Source: JAICUY01 sp963716585 (GTDB lineage Bacteria > Chloroflexota > Limnocylindria > QHBO01). From it: DNA of 64,000 bases. The notes under the pieces were generated by a model that was not told the DNA's origin, did no database searches, and saw only the letters and a program-made list of their open reading frames with translations. Location: NCBI GenBank assembly GCA_963716585.1, contig CAVQTN010000002.1, positions 868,001 to 932,000 of the forward strand. The letters are read 5' to 3'. The position numbers were made by a program, and so were the translations under genes. This document shows, piece after piece, positions 34,701-42,661 of this stretch; the stretch's first letter is position 1, and each line of letters opens with the position of its first letter.

Positions 34701-35112
34701 CTTCCTCCTCGATGAGCCGCTGTTCGATGCATGGGCTGACACGCCGGGGCTGCCGTCGTGGTACGCCGCCTTCGCCGAGCTGGTGGGTGGCTGGATCGGC
34801 ATCCGACGATTCGACGAAGCCGGCATGGCGCTGCGCCGGATGCGCGAATGGGAGCGTCACCCGCTGGCCAGCCGGCTGTTTCGGGCCAACAACGACCTCG
34901 TTGCAGGCCAGCTCGCACTGGCCCGCGACAATCACCAGACCGCTCGCGACCTCGCTGCGCGCGCGGCGGTCTCCGCACGTACGATCGATGCCAGATGGTG
35001 GCTGGCACGAGCTCTGCGCCTGGCCGAGCGCGCTGGATCGTCTTCGGCAGCCGATATCGTGGAGGCGATCGCCATCGAACGTCAGCTGGGACTCACATCC
35101 GATAGAGGCTGA
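31777..35112 (+). CDS. class III adenylate/guanylate cyclase fused to AAA-type ATPase and TPR-like region
   Basis: 1111 aa from the ATG at 31777 (TAGAGT at 31764-31769 ends 7 nt before it). Residues ~8-190 are a class III cyclase: first metal Asp in FADLVGFTS, substrate Lys-containing EKFIGDAAMAVFG with the second Asp, and the transition-state Asn/Arg motif GDIVNVAARL. Residues ~205-480 are a P-loop ATPase (Walker A APPGVGKSR, Walker B-like LWLVEDVHWAEPD). The remaining ~600 residues are helical and TPR-like. This is a signalling protein of the AcyC-ATPase type. It may supply cAMP to the Crp and MFS-cNMP proteins. Overlaps the convergent carboxylase by 20 bp. Confidence 0.9.
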   Translation: MDPSRSFERRIVSVLFADLVGFTSLSEGLDPEDVATVQDAYFAAVRDVVQRYGGQLEKFIGDAAMAVFGIPRSYDDDAERAIAAGLALIGAVEALSAQVGLEPGRLQVRVGINTGEVAFAESGPDMGRVTGDIVNVAARLQAAAQPSQLLVGGQTAFSVAANVELGPVEALTLKGKSEPVPAAVATRLLPRPDRSRAMGSLRAPLVGRDHELGQLRASLDSSAGPTRWLIVAPPGVGKSRLVAELAEAAMMDGISVWRAYVRPGGASPFEPIAQLVLAAVGCNGADPQLAAVLRDRLRSAGIAHRRAEVLLDEVLPLLSAGRHGVVQTGSDRDDRFAAWLETLAALGRSDGVDLWLVEDVHWAEPDLLAFLDAAVAGDTARVIVCTARPAVEGLGWAVDQHAAARRLDLQPLEPTDADVLVRSLIGDALPRELLEQVVERSDGNALFIEELLRSWISIGSLVAVDGGGWRLRGAAEELSLPPTVQAIYAAQLDDLPSAARRLARRASVAGRRFLEASLRALGAEDSAALQDLRSRALLIGPRPALLGETYAYRHALLRDAGYASLARMERADLHVRLARWLEAAAGDQVALIAAEIAQHYADALTILPTLARQLTGGLSRAELTMAAAGWLERSAERALATAAHETAVRQLRQSLDLTPLDDGRDQARRWLRLAEAIGFAGDMGEAIMALERSIDLYDAQLDAGGDDGVARDGYARAVALHATLRIEQLQFAEAAERATAALERIGSAEDDLPVARLLYVRSWAQTAYSVDQLVEADLERAASLAVARGDADLEMETRSMLDDLRAERGEVSLEEYRADLRHVHELALAAGNIRRAGSALRGLALTAAENESAPIALGLIDTAAELAQAHGLTEDLTWAEYARSEVHFAGGDWDAARRHGLRALELAERNAYLRPIVRTWFVLTAIAHAQGRVDELSRAYAWFDPRRSMFPDSPFGRLMHGAVDSRAASHGLRPGFLLDEPLFDAWADTPGLPSWYAAFAELVGGWIGIRRFDEAGMALRRMREWERHPLASRLFRANNDLVAGQLALARDNHQTARDLAARAAVSARTIDARWWLARALRLAERAGSSSAADIVEAIAIERQLGLTSDRG

Positions 35113-36691
35113 AGCCAGGTCCGGGGATCGGCGCGTTGAGTGCGGCCGAGATGCCCATCGCCAGCACGCGTCGCGTGTCCAACGGATCGATGACGCCGTC
35201 GTCCCAGAGTCGCGCCGTCGAGTAGTAGGGCGACCCCTGGCGCTCGTACTCGGCCAGGATCGGTGCCTCGAAGGCGTCGCGCTGGCCATCGCTCTCGAAC
35301 CCGCCCCGGACGGTCGACAGCACGCGCGCCGCCTGCACCCCACCCATCACCGAGATCCGGGCATTCGGCCACATCCACAGCTGGCGCGGCGCGTAGGCCC
35401 GGCCGGCCATGCCGTAGTTTCCGGCCCCGAACGAACCGCCGATGATCACCGTGAACTTCGGCACCGACGTGGTGGCCACCGCGGTGACCAGCTTGGCCCC
35501 ATCTTTGGCGATCCCGCCCGCCTCGTATTCGCGGCCGATCATGAAGCCGGTGATGTTCTGCAGGAAGACGAGCGGGATGCGCCGCTGGCTGGCCAGCTCC
35601 ACGAAATGGGTGCCCTTCAACGATGACGAGCTGAAGAGGATCCCGTTGTTGGCCAGGATCCCCACCGGGTACCCGTCGAGGTGGGCGAAGCCGCAGACCA
35701 GCGTCTCGCCGTAACGCGCCTTGAACTCGTGGAACTCGCTGCCGTCGACGAGCCTGGCGATCACCTCGCGCACGTCGTACGACTGCCGGGCATCGGCCGG
35801 GATGACGTCGTACAGGCCGTCGGCGGAGACGGCCGGCTCGCGCACAGGCGTCATCGGCCACGCAGGCTCCGGCTTGCGCCAGGCCAGGTTGCGGACGATG
35901 GAGCGACCAATGGCCAGGGCGTGCTCGTCGTCGAGCGCGTAGTGGTCCGCCACACCGGAGGTGACCGTGTGCACCTCGGCGCCGCCGAGCTCCTCGGCGG
36001 TCACCTCCTCGCCCGTTGCGGCCTTCACCAGCGGCGGGCCGCCCAGGAAGATCGTGCCGGTTCCCTTGACGATCACGGTCTCGTCGCTCATGGCCGGCAC
36101 GTAGGCACCGCCCGCGGTGCACGAGCCCATCACCAGCGCGATCTGGGGCACGCCGCGCGCCGACAGCTGGGCCTGGTTGTAGAAGATCCGACCGAAGTCG
36201 TCGACGTCCGGAAAGACTTCGTCCTGCATCGGCAGGAATGCCCCGCCGGAGTCGACCAGATAGAGGCAGGGAAGGTGGTTGTCGAGGGCGATCTCCTGCG
36301 CCCGCAGGTGCTTGCGGACCGTCATCGGATAGTACGTGCCGCCCTTGACGGTCGCGTCGTTGGCCACGATCACGCACTCCACGCCTTCCACCAGACCGAT
36401 GCCGGTCACGATCCCGGCGCCCGGGGCATCGTCGTCGTAGAGCCCGTTGGCCGCCAGCGCGGAGAGCTCGAGGAAGGCGCTTCCCGGATCGATGAGGCGC
36501 TCGACGCGCGTGCGCACGGGGAGCTTGCCGCGGCCTCGGTGCCGCTCGATCGCTCGCTGATCGCCGCCGGCGCCGCCCTGGCTCAATGTCGCCGTGCGGC
36601 TGCGCAGCTCCTCGACCTGGGCACGCATCGCCTCGGCGTTGGCTCGGGCGGCGGGCGATCCCGGGTCGATGGACGAGTGGAGCTGGGCCAT
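35093..36691 (-). CDS. acyl-CoA carboxylase carboxyltransferase (beta) subunit, probable methylcrotonyl-CoA type
   Basis: 532 aa with both carboxyltransferase domains. The CoA-binding half includes YLVDSGGAFLPMQDEVFPD and GSCTAGGAYVPAMSDE, typical of MCC beta. The second half includes FLQNITGFMIGREYEAGG and GGSFGAGNYGMAGRAY. Should pair with the biotin carboxylase at 27-29 kb although separated by 6 kb. ATG at 36691 with GATAAT (minus, 36698-36703) 6 nt upstream. Geranyl-CoA or another branched acyl-CoA carboxylase is the alternative. Confidence 0.9.
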   Translation of the reverse strand: MAQLHSSIDPGSPAARANAEAMRAQVEELRSRTATLSQGGAGGDQRAIERHRGRGKLPVRTRVERLIDPGSAFLELSALAANGLYDDDAPGAGIVTGIGLVEGVECVIVANDATVKGGTYYPMTVRKHLRAQEIALDNHLPCLYLVDSGGAFLPMQDEVFPDVDDFGRIFYNQAQLSARGVPQIALVMGSCTAGGAYVPAMSDETVIVKGTGTIFLGGPPLVKAATGEEVTAEELGGAEVHTVTSGVADHYALDDEHALAIGRSIVRNLAWRKPEPAWPMTPVREPAVSADGLYDVIPADARQSYDVREVIARLVDGSEFHEFKARYGETLVCGFAHLDGYPVGILANNGILFSSSSLKGTHFVELASQRRIPLVFLQNITGFMIGREYEAGGIAKDGAKLVTAVATTSVPKFTVIIGGSFGAGNYGMAGRAYAPRQLWMWPNARISVMGGVQAARVLSTVRGGFESDGQRDAFEAPILAEYERQGSPYYSTARLWDDGVIDPLDTRRVLAMGISAALNAPIPGPGFSLYRM

Positions 36692-36759
36692 GCCGCGATT
36701 ATCGCCCTGCGGGGCCGCCGCCTGCCGGTCTGCCGCCGACGTATCGGCCTGCGGCCCGG

Positions 36760-37335
36760 CTAGGCGAGGGTGACGAGCGAGGTCAGGCTGGTGACGTGCG
36801 CGGTGTTGACGATGACGACCGATACAACGTGCTCGAATGGCGGATCGCCGCTGTGGAGGATGTACGCGTCGGTCAGCGGCAGGAAGCGTTGCCCACGGGT
36901 GACCAGGTGATGGGTGACTTCCGTGCCCGGATGCAGGTGCAGGTTGCCGGTCACCTGGAACGGTCCGGCGCTGATCGCCACCCGGCGCAGGCGCTTGTGC
37001 AGCCGAAGCTGCCGGCTGGCGCGCCACTCGGGTGGCATGGCCAGGATCATCGTCTCGGTCAGCAGAGACTCCCACTCCTCGGTCGCCTCGACACCGGGGA
37101 GCGGCATCAACTGCGACTCGTTTGTCAGTGGACCGGGCATGGGTCGCCACAGGCGGAGCTCGTCCTGCTCGTTGAGCAGGTCGGTCACCCGGCGGCCGTT
37201 GGCGGCGATCCAGCCGACGATGCGGGCGTCGGCGGTGTACAACTCAATCGGCGCGAGCTCGGGGGCCAGGGCGACAGCGGCACTCCCGGCCGATGCGCCC
37301 ACGGCCGCACCGCGGCGCCAGTTCCAGAACGTCAA
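36760..37335 (-). CDS. conserved hypothetical protein
   Basis: 191 aa, no family I can name. It begins with a short basic segment and an Ala-rich stretch (WNWRRGAAVGASAGSAAVA) that is not a convincing signal peptide. The body is beta-rich, with a hydrophobic C-terminus (VVSVVIVNTAHVTSLTSLV). TTG at 37333-37335 chosen because AAGGAGA lies 5-7 nt upstream; the open frame continues to 37371 without such support. Monocistronic, divergent from the secreted protein at 37515. Confidence 0.65.
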   Translation of the reverse strand: MTFWNWRRGAAVGASAGSAAVALAPELAPIELYTADARIVGWIAANGRRVTDLLNEQDELRLWRPMPGPLTNESQLMPLPGVEATEEWESLLTETMILAMPPEWRASRQLRLHKRLRRVAISAGPFQVTGNLHLHPGTEVTHHLVTRGQRFLPLTDAYILHSGDPPFEHVVSVVIVNTAHVTSLTSLVTLA

Positions 37336-37514
37336 CCGTCTCTCCTTGGAGAAGCTCCGCGGGAGGCACACCGCGGCTCATGTCGCTGCACGGTACCCGC
37401 GCTCACCGGATTGCCCAACCAGACGAGAGTACTAGGGGGTAGCGGTGCGCCACGACAACGATCGGGACCTCTGGCTGGTAACGCCCCGGCGACGCGTCCG
37501 TTAGACGTTGTGAC

Positions 37515-38105
37515 ATGAACCAGACCGTCCGCACCGCGCTTGCCACATGCATCCTTCTGCTGCTGATCGCCGGCACGGCATTCGCGGTTCGCAATCCGGT
37601 GAAGCTCGACCATCAGTCGCCCCTGGGCGCCTCGCACGAGCCGCAGCCCTCGGCATCGATGGGCGACCATCAGGACACTGGCGAGCAGCAGGCTGGCGAT
37701 GAACAGGAAGCATCGGGCGAAGCTGACGACGCGACCGGCGACGGGCCGCCGTCGGCTGAGCTCGTCGGCAAGCTGCGGCAACGACTCTCGGACGCCGGTA
37801 TCGACGCGGATGCCGCCGAGCTGGCCGACCTGGTCGGGGCCTATGGTGTGGGCGGCGCGGTGCGCCTGCTCTCCTGGGCCGATGCCAGTGGCACCTCGAT
37901 TGCCGAGCTTCGCAAGATGCGCGACGGTGGGATGGGCTGGGGCCAGGTGGCCAAGCAGCTCAACGGCGCTGACCCATCCCTCCAGCTTTCGCCGGGGATC
38001 GGGTCGATCATGAGCGGCGGTCACGGCAAGGGTCACGGCGCGGGCCCATCGGCGGCCGGCAAGGCCAACGGCAAGGCGACCGCTGCCGGGCAGGCCAAAC
38101 ACTAG
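37515..38105 (+). CDS. secreted hypothetical protein with conserved GMGWGQVAK motif
   Basis: 196 aa. A clear signal peptide covers residues 1-~24 (TALATCILLLLIAGTAFA). An acidic, low-complexity linker (~30-75) precedes a helical domain with GAYGVGGAVRLLSWADASG and MRDGGMGWGQVAKQLN. The C-terminus is Gly/His/Lys-rich (GGHGKGHGAG). Proteins with the same GMGWGQ helix exist in diverse bacteria without known function. Exported and probably soluble or loosely wall-bound. Confidence 0.7.
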   Translation: MNQTVRTALATCILLLLIAGTAFAVRNPVKLDHQSPLGASHEPQPSASMGDHQDTGEQQAGDEQEASGEADDATGDGPPSAELVGKLRQRLSDAGIDADAAELADLVGAYGVGGAVRLLSWADASGTSIAELRKMRDGGMGWGQVAKQLNGADPSLQLSPGIGSIMSGGHGKGHGAGPSAAGKANGKATAAGQAKH

Positions 38106-38173
38106 TCCAGCTGCCCTCCGGGCACCGCCTGGCGGCGCCGAGTGGCGTCGGCGCGCGGCACGCGGCACCCGCC

Positions 38174-38219
38174 TTGAAGGTCGCCGTCGCCTGGGTCATA
38201 CTCCGACCAGATCGGTCGG
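38174..38219 (+). promoter_or_regulatory. promoter with overlapping palindromic operator upstream of sulfurtransferase
   Basis: TTGAAG (38174-38179), 17-nt spacer and CATACT (38197-38202) make a good sigma-70-type promoter. The palindrome CCGACC-agatc-GGTCGG (38203-38219) starts right after the -10 and would cover the transcription start, as for a repressor. Such sites are known for Rrf2- and MarR-type regulators; which one acts here is unknown. A leader of ~85 nt remains, with AGAAGGAG before the ATG. Confidence 0.5.
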
Positions 38220-38303
38220 GATTCGACTGTCCCGTCCCCGCCCGCGCGGCAAGAGCCTGCGCGCTCGTCGAACACAGACTCAGAAGGAGTCTCGACCCAC
38301 CCC

Positions 38304-39185
38304 ATGACCGCTGTGAACACAGCTCCATTTGCTTCGCTGCCCGCTCCGCTGGTCGATGTCGACTGGGCGCGCGCGCACCTCGATGATCCAGGGGTTCGCT
38401 TCATCGAGGTCGATGTCAACACCCGCGCCTATGACGCCGGCCACCTGCCCGGTGCGGTGGGCTTCAACTGGACGACCCAGCTGACCGATGCCGTTCGTCG
38501 CGACCTGGTGTCGCGCGACGATCTTCAGGCCCTGCTGCGCTCCGCGGGCATCGATCCGGGCACGCTGATCGTGCTGTACGGCGACAACCACAACTGGTTC
38601 GCCGCGTGGGCATACTGGCAGCTGCGCTACCACCGCATCGACAACGTGCGCCTCCTGGACGGCGGGCGTACCAAGCTCGAGGCTGCCGGCGTGCCGCTCA
38701 CGACCGACGTGCCTCATCACGCCACGGGCAGCATCGACGTTTCGGAGGGGACCCGCGAAGAGCTGCGGGCGTACCGCGACCAGGTGCTGGCCGGCATCGG
38801 CCGGGGCGCGCGCGGGCTGGTCGACGTCCGGTCGCCGGCCGAGTTCAGCGGAGAGCTGTCGGCGCCCGAGGGCCTGCCGCAGGAGGCCGCGCAACGCAAG
38901 GGCCACGTCCCTGGTGCGGTCAACGTCCCGTGGTCGACTGCCGTGGCCGAGGACGGCACCTTCAAGCCACTCGGCGAGCTGCGCGAGCTGTACGCCGACC
39001 AGGGGATCACCGATGACCTCGAGATCGTGGCGTATTGCCGCATCGGTGAGCGATCGAGCCACACCTGGTTCGTGCTTTCGGAGCTGCTCGGCTTCCCGAA
39101 CGTGCGCAACTATGACGGCTCGTGGACCGAGTACGGCTCGCTGGTCGGCGTGCCGATCGAGACCCGCGACGGTAGCCGGAATTGA
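38304..39185 (+). CDS. sulfurtransferase (two-domain rhodanese)
   Basis: 293 aa, two rhodanese domains. The C-terminal one has the active Cys245 in AYCRIGERSSHTWF, a six-residue loop typical of thiosulfate sulfurtransferase. The N-terminal domain has Asp in LYGDNHNWFA where Cys would be, as in inactive structural domains. Signatures FIEVDVNTRAYDAGHLPGAV and GHVPGAVNVPW are present. Moves sulfane sulfur from thiosulfate to cyanide or thiols. Preceded by a promoter-operator and overlapping the next gene by TTGA. Confidence 0.92.
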   Translation: MTAVNTAPFASLPAPLVDVDWARAHLDDPGVRFIEVDVNTRAYDAGHLPGAVGFNWTTQLTDAVRRDLVSRDDLQALLRSAGIDPGTLIVLYGDNHNWFAAWAYWQLRYHRIDNVRLLDGGRTKLEAAGVPLTTDVPHHATGSIDVSEGTREELRAYRDQVLAGIGRGARGLVDVRSPAEFSGELSAPEGLPQEAAQRKGHVPGAVNVPWSTAVAEDGTFKPLGELRELYADQGITDDLEIVAYCRIGERSSHTWFVLSELLGFPNVRNYDGSWTEYGSLVGVPIETRDGSRN

Positions 39186-39625
39186 CCGAGACCGCGCCGC
39201 CGATGGTGGGTTCCGTTCCGGAGGGGATGCCTGACCCGAACCTGGCGCCGCCACACATCGCCCGTGGCGGCGACCCGTTCGCGCAGCTGCGGATGGTCCA
39301 CTTCCTGTCGCGCCTGCACCGCAATGTCACGCACCAGCTGCGTGACGTCGCGGTCGCCCTCAACGCCTCCTTCCTCGACTGGGCATTCAGCGAGAAGGTG
39401 CTGCTGGCCGAGGTCGTCCAACTGCAGGCGAACTGGGCAATCAGCTACCACGGCGAGGACCGGATCGTGCTCGACCGCAACGAGCGCGGCCACACTCTGC
39501 TGATCATCGACTCATCGAAGATGAACTCGTTCTTCGTCTCCGAGGGGAAGCGCCTGACGGCGGCCTGTGACGCACAGCTGCGCTCCTTCGCCCTCGACGA
39601 GGGATTCGCCGGCCCGGACTGGTAG
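39182..39625 (+). CDS. hypothetical protein coupled to sulfurtransferase
   Basis: 147 aa with no recognised family. Central helices FAQLRMVHFLSRLHRNVTHQ and LRDVAVALNASFLDWAF are followed by a beta part (ISYHGEDRIVLDRNERGHTL). TTG start forms a TTGA overlap with the rhodanese stop, so the two proteins are likely translationally coupled and related in function. An internal ATG at 39203 is the alternative start. It has two Cys-poor domains and no membrane segment. Confidence 0.6.
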   Translation: MTETAPPMVGSVPEGMPDPNLAPPHIARGGDPFAQLRMVHFLSRLHRNVTHQLRDVAVALNASFLDWAFSEKVLLAEVVQLQANWAISYHGEDRIVLDRNERGHTLLIIDSSKMNSFFVSEGKRLTAACDAQLRSFALDEGFAGPDW

Positions 39626-39688
39626 GGCGCCGCTGCGTGCGGTTGCTGCCTGGGGGCGCAGGCCAGACGCGATCGGCGTCTCGTGCGC

Positions 39689-39718
39689 CCCGACTGGTCA
39701 AATGTCCACTGACGCAGC
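39689..39718 (+). repeat. interspersed repeat copy 1 (TGGTCAAATGTC-N8-CAGC)
   Basis: CCCGACTGGTCAAATGTC at 39689-39706, 8 nt, then CAGC at 39715-39718. The first 18 bases are identical to copy 3 at 46.8 kb. Confidence 0.6.
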
Positions 39719-39817
39719 TCGGCTTCCCGCCGCTGAGCCTGATCTTCTCTGCGCGCGCTCGCACGTGCCAGGTTGGATCACGCGATGGTCCTGGAAAACG
39801 TCCAGCGGATGCGCCAG

Positions 39818-39844
39818 TGGTCAAATGTCGGTGGGGGCAGCGTT
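39818..39844 (+). repeat. interspersed repeat copy 2
   Basis: TGGTCAAATGTC at 39818-39829, 8 nt, then CAGCGTT at 39838-39844, the same spacing as the other copies. Confidence 0.6.
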
Positions 39845-40014
39845 AGTCAGCTCGGCGACCCACTGCGCGGTCTCTCGACCTCGTTTCCACGCTCAGGTAC
39901 CGCCGCTCGGCCGGTGACGCGCGCCTCGCGACTGGTCTAACGCTGCTGTGAGCGGCTTTTGACAAGTCGGCGCACCCAGCGACCTATCGGGTGCCGGCCG
40001 CCTCAGCGGATCTG

Positions 40015-41010
40015 CTAGACCCGGTCGGCGTCCCCGGCCGACTCGCTGGCGGCGCTGACCGATCGCGCGGGCACCGGCGCTGTCCCTGGCCCGGGCGCTG
40101 CCACCGGCCCCCGTCCCGATGCCGGCCCCGCCACCGCGCCGTCTCCGCTGACCGCCAGTGGCACCCGCCTCGGTCGCGGACGGAACGGCGACGTCTCGGG
40201 CACGACCGGCCCCTCGGTCTCGGCCAGCTGACCACCACGATAGGCTTCCCAGACGGCCATCACCGTATCGCGGTGCGGCCGGATGCGGCAGTGCTCGTCA
40301 CGGTTGCCCATCTCGTCGCAGTAGCCGAGCGGCACGCACTTGGGCGCCAGGAACGAGCCGAAGAAGGGCGAGACGCGGAAGATCTCGTGCCGGATCTGCT
40401 TGAACAGCTGGCGGATCTCCCATTGCGCCATGGTGCACAACCGCAGCCCGGACATGTGGATCAGCTGCCGCAGGTTGACCGTCATGATCAAGTTGGTCTG
40501 CATGGCGTTCGGAAAGATGAAGCGCGCGTCCTCGGCCGGCACCTCGGCCTGCAGCAGCTGGCCGTAGAGGTCCATGTTGTCGTCGATGGCCTGCTGGAAG
40601 CGACCCGCCAGATCATCGGGCAGGTCGCCCTTGCTGATCGAATCCGGCACCGTGTAGTTGTCCCGACCCTTGAAGGACACGTAGCGCTGCGACTGCTGGT
40701 CGAACGCAGTCCCGGCCCGATGGCGCACCAGCTGGTGCGAAAGCGTCCGTGTGGCGCCCGAGATGGCGAACGTGAAGTTGACGTGCTCGATGGTCGAGCC
40801 GTGTCCCGACTCCATGACCTTGCGAACGAGGTTCTGCTGCTTCTCGTCGGCCACCTGGCGGGAGACCGCCTTGTCCCAGATCTGCTCGGGCAGCTGCTCG
40901 CTGTAGCAGGTGCGGCATGCGGTGTAGATGATCGGCAGGTAGTACTCCTCCACGATCTCGGCCGTGGGGAAGATGAGCCTGGCTGTGAGCGCGGCGGAGG
41001 TGGCTGGCAT
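40015..41010 (-). CDS. thyX: FAD-dependent thymidylate synthase
   Basis: 331 aa. The ThyX motif region reads RHRAGTAFDQQSQRY, matching RHR-x7-S-x-R. SGHGSTIEHVNFTF and the C-terminal FFGSFLAPKCVPLGYCDE are family features. Makes dTMP with FAD and methylene-THF and replaces ThyA. The last ~70 residues are a Pro/Ala/Gly-rich extension not needed for catalysis. TAGACT (minus) lies 9 nt upstream of the ATG at 41008-41010. Confidence 0.9.
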   Translation of the reverse strand: MPATSAALTARLIFPTAEIVEEYYLPIIYTACRTCYSEQLPEQIWDKAVSRQVADEKQQNLVRKVMESGHGSTIEHVNFTFAISGATRTLSHQLVRHRAGTAFDQQSQRYVSFKGRDNYTVPDSISKGDLPDDLAGRFQQAIDDNMDLYGQLLQAEVPAEDARFIFPNAMQTNLIMTVNLRQLIHMSGLRLCTMAQWEIRQLFKQIRHEIFRVSPFFGSFLAPKCVPLGYCDEMGNRDEHCRIRPHRDTVMAVWEAYRGGQLAETEGPVVPETSPFRPRPRRVPLAVSGDGAVAGPASGRGPVAAPGPGTAPVPARSVSAASESAGDADRV

Positions 41011-41083
41011 GTGCCGCTGAGTCTACTGCGCCGGTCGGTGCCGATGAACCCCCTTATCCACAACATGTAGCGGTGTGGATAAG

Positions 41084-42574
41084 TCAGGCTCCGCTATCTT
41101 GTGCAGCGTCGCCCATCGCGCCGTCGCCTGACCGATGCGCCTCGCGGCGCTCCTCGATGCGTGCCAGCCCGTGTGCCCGATCGAACGCGATGCGATCTCC
41201 GCCGGCCGCCCGGGCCGATGCGAGGGCCTCGCTGGCGTTGGCCAGCACGTCCTCGTCGGTCAGGTCGGCACCGGGGCGAACGATGGCCACCCCGATCGAG
41301 ACGGTCGCGTTCAGCGCACCGGCATCGGTGACGATCTCGCGATGACCGAGGCGTCGCCGCAGCGTGTCGGCGAAGACGGCCGCCCCCCGCTCATCGGTAT
41401 GCGGCAGGATCGCCAGGAAGCCGTCGCCGCCGGCTCGCCCAACCGCGTCCGCTTCGCGCACACGCAGCCGCAGCCGAAGCGCCACCTCGCGCAGCACGGC
41501 GTCGCCGATGGCCAGGCCGTGGTCGCGGTTGATCCCGCCGAGACCGTCGATGTCGAGCAGCAGGACGGCCACGGGGTGTTCGTAGCGACGGGCCTCGGCG
41601 GTCTCGAAGCGGAGCCGCTCCAGGATGCTGCGGCGGCTGCCAACGCCGGTCAGCTCGTCGACCGTGGTCGCGCGATCCAGCTCGGTGCGCTGCAGCTGGA
41701 CGGTGCGGCGCGCCTGGATCAGCTCGTCGATGGTTCCGTAGAGCTCGCGGGTCAGCCGCTCGAAGGCGCTGCGCTCCTCCGGTTGCCGGGCGCTGGGCGC
41801 GGACGTCGGGTCATCGGCCTCCACGGTCGGGCGTGCCAAGCTCCCAGCGCCGAGCTGTTGCCCGATGAAGACTGCCAGGCCGCCGGCGAGCGTCGCCAGG
41901 CCCAGCAGCACGTCGACCGAGCCAATGCGAGCGCCGGCCAGCGTCAGCGTGCCGATCGCCAGGAGCGCAGGGGCCATGGCGTGCCGCGCATGGCGGCTGT
42001 CCAGCACGGCGGTCGCGCCCAGGACGGAGGCCGCCGCGAGCCGCAGCGCCATCTCCTCCGGGCGTCGGACGTCACCGGACATGCCCAGCGCGACAAGGCC
42101 GATCGCCAGGTCGGTTACCGCGAACACACCGATGAGGGCGATCGCCTGGCGGTGATGTTCACCGATCCGCGTTCCACGCGCGCCGAGTACCGCGGCGATC
42201 AGCAGCAGGACCGTCGCCAGGGTCACACCGATGGCGCTCGCCGCGCTGGGCACCCAGGCCGCCGAGCTGGGGCCGGCGATCGCCTCGATGGCGTAGGTGC
42301 CGCCCAGCACGCCATAGCCTGCCGCGTTCAGGATCGCGGACGCGGCCCCACCGCGCAGGCCTTCGGTGAGCGCGGACAGCATCGACGCGATCGCGAGGGT
42401 GGCAACGACGACGGCGGCGATGGGCGCTGACCAGCTGAGGACGGGAGAGCCATCGAGCGACATGGGCGGCGCCAGCCGCAAGGCGCCGAGCGCCGCCAGC
42501 GGCAGTGCCAGCAGCAGCAGGGCAGTGGTCATCCTGCCCGCGCGCCATGCGTCGAACTGCGTGGTGTTGCTCAT
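41084..42574 (-). CDS. membrane GGDEF-domain protein with degenerate motif
   Basis: 496 aa. About eight hydrophobic segments occupy residues ~15-265, then a coiled linker (FERLTRELYGTIDELIQARR) and a GGDEF domain (~315-470; TTVDELTGVGSRRSILERL). The active-site signature GG(D/E)EF reads GGDGF, with the catalytic metal-binding Glu replaced by Gly. Diguanylate cyclase activity is therefore doubtful, and it may sense GTP or c-di-GMP instead. No EAL domain. Divergent from the gene at 42662. Confidence 0.85.
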   Translation of the reverse strand: MSNTTQFDAWRAGRMTTALLLLALPLAALGALRLAPPMSLDGSPVLSWSAPIAAVVVATLAIASMLSALTEGLRGGAASAILNAAGYGVLGGTYAIEAIAGPSSAAWVPSAASAIGVTLATVLLLIAAVLGARGTRIGEHHRQAIALIGVFAVTDLAIGLVALGMSGDVRRPEEMALRLAAASVLGATAVLDSRHARHAMAPALLAIGTLTLAGARIGSVDVLLGLATLAGGLAVFIGQQLGAGSLARPTVEADDPTSAPSARQPEERSAFERLTRELYGTIDELIQARRTVQLQRTELDRATTVDELTGVGSRRSILERLRFETAEARRYEHPVAVLLLDIDGLGGINRDHGLAIGDAVLREVALRLRLRVREADAVGRAGGDGFLAILPHTDERGAAVFADTLRRRLGHREIVTDAGALNATVSIGVAIVRPGADLTDEDVLANASEALASARAAGGDRIAFDRAHGLARIEERREAHRSGDGAMGDAAQDSGA

Positions 42575-42648
42575 CGGCACCGCGAGTGTGTCGCCCCGCC
42601 CCCGACGACGGCAATAGTACGAACGAGGGCACGATACGGAGGCCACCG

Positions 42649-42654
42649 TATACT
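42649..42654 (+). promoter_or_regulatory. -10 element TATACT, leaderless start at 42662
   Basis: TATACT ends exactly 7 nt before the GTG at 42662, the commonest spacing of the leaderless pattern in this window. Confidence 0.5.
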
Positions 42655-42661
42655 CGCCGGC

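Larger units (their letters stand above)
39626..40014. other. 389-bp intergenic region with repeat copies
   Basis: Lies between convergent genes. No credible ORF, tRNA or terminator seen. It contains two copies of the TGGTCAAATGTC-N8-CAGC element and an inverted partial copy (ACTGGTCTAACGCTGC near 39930). Confidence 0.6.

Noticed and set aside
35681..36763. 360-codon plus-strand frame opposite the carboxylase beta subunit
   Set aside because: Mirror-frame artefact of a well-supported carboxyltransferase gene; no domain recognisable.
39626..40014. tRNA or small RNA gene in the gap before thyX
   Set aside because: No T-loop consensus (GTTCGA-type) or cloverleaf arms were found.
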